In this document: piece after piece, positions 32,763-34,547 of the stretch | Numbering within the stretch: position 1 is the stretch's first letter | Layout of the letters: every line of letters begins with the position of its first letter | Assembly (NCBI GenBank): GCA_003133425.1 | Contig: PKXI01000337.1 | Location: forward strand, 1-34,547 | From: Acidobacteriaceae bacterium | GTDB taxonomy: Bacteria > Acidobacteriota > Terriglobia > Terriglobales > Acidobacteriaceae | DNA: 34,547 nt | Direction: 5' to 3' | Position numbers and translations under genes: made by a program | The notes under the pieces: generated by a model | What the model saw: only the letters and a program-made list of their open reading frames with translations | What the model was told of the DNA's origin: nothing | The model's database searches: none

Positions 32763-34334
32763 ATGTACCCGCAATGGACTAAAATCTTCGCGAGGCTTCC
32801 TATGCAAAACCAGGAGAACCCCGCCCAGCGCACGTCGCCCCTTGCCATCAGCTCACAGGAGTTCCGAGCCCTCGGCGCTCAGCTCATCGACCGCATCGCC
32901 GACTTCCTCGATTCCCTTCCCAATCGCCCGGTCACCCGCGGAGAATCGCCATCCGCCGTTCGCCAAGCTCTCGAGGCCGACCGCACGCTCCCCCAGCAAG
33001 GCGCCGACCCGGCCCAGTTGCTCAACCACGCCGCCGACCTGCTCTTCGACCACTCTCTCTTCAACGGCCATCCTCGCTTTTGGGGATACGTCACCTCGCC
33101 CCCCGCGCCCATCGGAGTTCTCGGCGAGCTGCTCGCCGCCGCCGTAAACCCCAACGTCGGCGCCTGGTTGCTCTCCCCCATGGCCAGTGAAATCGAGGCC
33201 CAGACAATCCGCTGGGTCGCCGAAATGCTCGGCTACCCGCTCAATTGCGGAGGCCTCTTTGTCAGCGGCGGCAACATGGCCAACATCGCCTGTTTCCTCG
33301 CCGCCCGCCAGGCCAAAGCCGGCTGGGATCTCCGCACCAAGGGACTGAGCGGCCCCACCCTGCGTGTCTACTGCTCAAAAGAAACCCACACCTGGATTCA
33401 GAAAGCTGCCGACATCACCGGCCTCGGCACCGACTCCATCCGATGGATCCCCACCGACAGCGAACTCCGCATGGACCTTGTCGCCCTCCGCGAACAAATC
33501 TCCGCCGACATCAACGCCGGTGACCGTCCCATCCTGGTGGCAGGAACCGCCGGCACCGTCAGCACCGGCGCAATCGACCCGCTGCCACAGCTAGCCGCTC
33601 TCTGCCGTGAGTTCGATCTCTGGTTTCACGTCGATGGAGCCTACGGCGGCCTCGCGGCTGTCCTGCCCGGTGCTCCCGCAGCCCTCTCGGCACTACGCGA
33701 GGCAGACTCGGTCGCCGTCGATCCGCACAAGTGGCTCTATGCCCCGCTTGAAGCGGGATGTGCCCTGGTGCGCGACCCGGAAAAGCTGCGCGACGCCTTC
33801 GCCTATCATCCCGTTTACTACCACTTCGGCGTCGAAGCAATTAATTACGTCGACTTCGGCCCTCAGAACTTACGCGGATTTCGAGCCCTCAAAGTCTGGC
33901 TCGCGCTGCAGCAGGTTGGCCGCGACGGTTACGTCCAAATGATCTCCGACGATATCCGCCTCTCCCGTGAACTCTTCGCACAACTCGCGCATTACCCCGA
34001 GCTCCAGCCGCTCACCCAATCCCTCAGCATCGCCACCTTCCGCTACGTCCCCACCGATCTCGTCTCCGGGGAGAAAAAAGAAGACGGGTATCACGAAGAA
34101 GTAGCGAGCTACCTAGACAAGTTGAATCTCGAGTTGCTCACCCGCCTGCAGCACAGCGGAGAAGCCTATCTCTCCAACGCCGTAATCAACGGCAAGTTCG
34201 CCCTCCGCGCCTGCATCGTAAACTTCCGCACAACCTCCGCCGACATCGCCGCCCTGCCACCCCTCGTCGTGCGCATGGGCAAGGAACTCGACACCGCCCT
34301 CCGCCCGCTAACCCTTCACACCAAAAGACCCTAA
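32763..34334 (+). CDS. Group II PLP-dependent amino-acid decarboxylase
   Basis: Decarboxylase of the aromatic-amino-acid/glutamate decarboxylase family, about 523 aa. Family marks: FNGHPRFWGYVTSPPAP, LFVSGGNMANIACFLAAR, the cofactor-stacking His209 in SKETHTWIQKAADITG, GTAGTVSTGAIDPL, Asp291 in HVDGAYGG, and the Schiff-base Lys323 in DPHKWLY. The ATG at 32763 has AGGA 5-6 bp upstream; ATG 32802 with GAGG is an alternative. The open frame extends far upstream but there it is only antisense to cysK. Substrate specificity (tyrosine, tryptophan, phenylalanine or other) cannot be read reliably from the sequence. It is transcribed away from cysK. Confidence 0.92.
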   Translation: MYPQWTKIFARLPMQNQENPAQRTSPLAISSQEFRALGAQLIDRIADFLDSLPNRPVTRGESPSAVRQALEADRTLPQQGADPAQLLNHAADLLFDHSLFNGHPRFWGYVTSPPAPIGVLGELLAAAVNPNVGAWLLSPMASEIEAQTIRWVAEMLGYPLNCGGLFVSGGNMANIACFLAARQAKAGWDLRTKGLSGPTLRVYCSKETHTWIQKAADITGLGTDSIRWIPTDSELRMDLVALREQISADINAGDRPILVAGTAGTVSTGAIDPLPQLAALCREFDLWFHVDGAYGGLAAVLPGAPAALSALREADSVAVDPHKWLYAPLEAGCALVRDPEKLRDAFAYHPVYYHFGVEAINYVDFGPQNLRGFRALKVWLALQQVGRDGYVQMISDDIRLSRELFAQLAHYPELQPLTQSLSIATFRYVPTDLVSGEKKEDGYHEEVASYLDKLNLELLTRLQHSGEAYLSNAVINGKFALRACIVNFRTTSADIAALPPLVVRMGKELDTALRPLTLHTKRP

Positions 34335-34357
34335 CCAACTCCATCGCGGGGTTAGGG
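34329..34357 (+). terminator. Weak hairpin overlapping the decarboxylase stop
   Basis: CCCTAACC (34329-34336) can pair with GGTTAGGG (34350-34357) across a 13-nt loop. No T tract follows, so a terminator role is uncertain. Confidence 0.3.
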
Positions 34358-34442
34358 GAGCTTTGTATCAAGGCAGCCGAAGGCTTTCTATCACCAATTC
34401 CGACGGCATTTTGACCACTTACCGAGTTTTTCCGCAGCCTGC

Positions 34443-34547
34443 TCAGACGGAAAGCGAAGCGCTGTCGATCACCGAAACGCCGGCTCTTGCAAACTCTGCT
34501 TCGATCTTGGCGACCGAACCGTTCAGGTCGATGGCGCGGCAGGCATC
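34443..34547 (-). CDS. pncA: Nicotinamidase C-terminal end (partial, runs off the window)
   Basis: The last 34 codons of a minus-strand gene whose 5' part lies beyond the right edge. The translation begins DACRAIDLNGSVAKIEAEFA and ends GVSVIDSASLSV before a TGA. This matches the C-terminus of isochorismatase-fold nicotinamidases (the D-[AG]-C-R-[AG]-[IV]-[DN]-L pattern), which deamidate nicotinamide in NAD salvage. The catalytic Asp, Lys and Cys lie outside the window, so the call rests on this C-terminal signature only. It converges with the decarboxylase gene. Confidence 0.7.
   Translation of the reverse strand, partial: DACRAIDLNGSVAKIEAEFARAGVSVIDSASLSV

Noticed and set aside
1..34547. 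Possible tRNA, rRNA, CRISPR or insertion sequence
   Set aside because: No TΨC-arm-like GGTTCGAATCC, no rRNA core, no regularly spaced identical repeats with unique spacers, and no transposase or integrase motif were found on either strand.

Overview
The window is high-GC bacterial DNA that most resembles a member of the Acidobacteriota (Terriglobia type). That assignment is an inference from gene style and not from a marker gene. The clues are an Oar-like TonB-dependent receptor with an N-terminal carboxypeptidase-regulatory-like domain, several secreted beta-propeller (PD40/YVTN-like) proteins, an Ig-like/propeller lipoprotein, and intergenic spacers rich in short palindromic and heptamer repeats. 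No tRNA, rRNA, CRISPR array, transposase or phage gene was seen.

Layout. (1) 20-5051, minus strand: an OmpR-family response regulator and a HAMP histidine kinase overlap by 4 bp (ATGA) and are followed 74 bp later by a TonB-dependent outer-membrane receptor, so the three may form one sensing-and-uptake operon. Three CTGA-type words spaced exactly 11 bp apart lie just upstream of the regulator. (2) 5632-8063: phoH converges, across a strong bidirectional hairpin, on a ribH-nusB pair in which lumazine synthase carries an extra N-terminal VOC (glyoxalase-fold) domain. (3) 8246-13980, minus: a large Ig-like/propeller lipoprotein, an S9 family peptidase and an unrecognised exported protein. (4) 14209-14832, minus: Mn-type superoxide dismutase. 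(5) 15147-23553, plus: an intracellular GH15 glucoamylase followed by transketolase, ribose-5-phosphate isomerase B, a HAD phosphatase, a short NAD-type 6-phosphogluconate dehydrogenase and glucose-6-phosphate dehydrogenase. This is a glycogen/maltodextrin-to-pentose-phosphate gene set, but no 6-phosphogluconolactonase is present. (6) 23788-25404, minus: a membrane-anchored propeller protein and an RNase HI-like protein. (7) 25699-28764, plus: an ECF sigma factor, a zinc-finger anti-sigma factor with HEAT-like repeats in its outer part, and an exported two-PDZ protein without a protease domain, closed by a strong terminator. (8) 28922-34547: a small zinc-ribbon protein, a secreted SGNH/GDSL hydrolase, another propeller protein, cysteine synthase, a group II PLP amino-acid decarboxylase and, running off the right edge, the 3' end of a nicotinamidase gene.

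The spacers are notable. A GTGCCCCATCCTTG-type palindrome occurs three times in both orientations. Degenerate 7-bp tandem arrays occur at four loci, each with a different heptamer, and two of these are arranged as inverted arms. The most interesting protein-level observations are the VOC-RibH fusion, the sigma/HEAT-anti-sigma/PDZ operon and the regulator-kinase-receptor operon. All functional statements rest on motif reading by eye; no database search was run.
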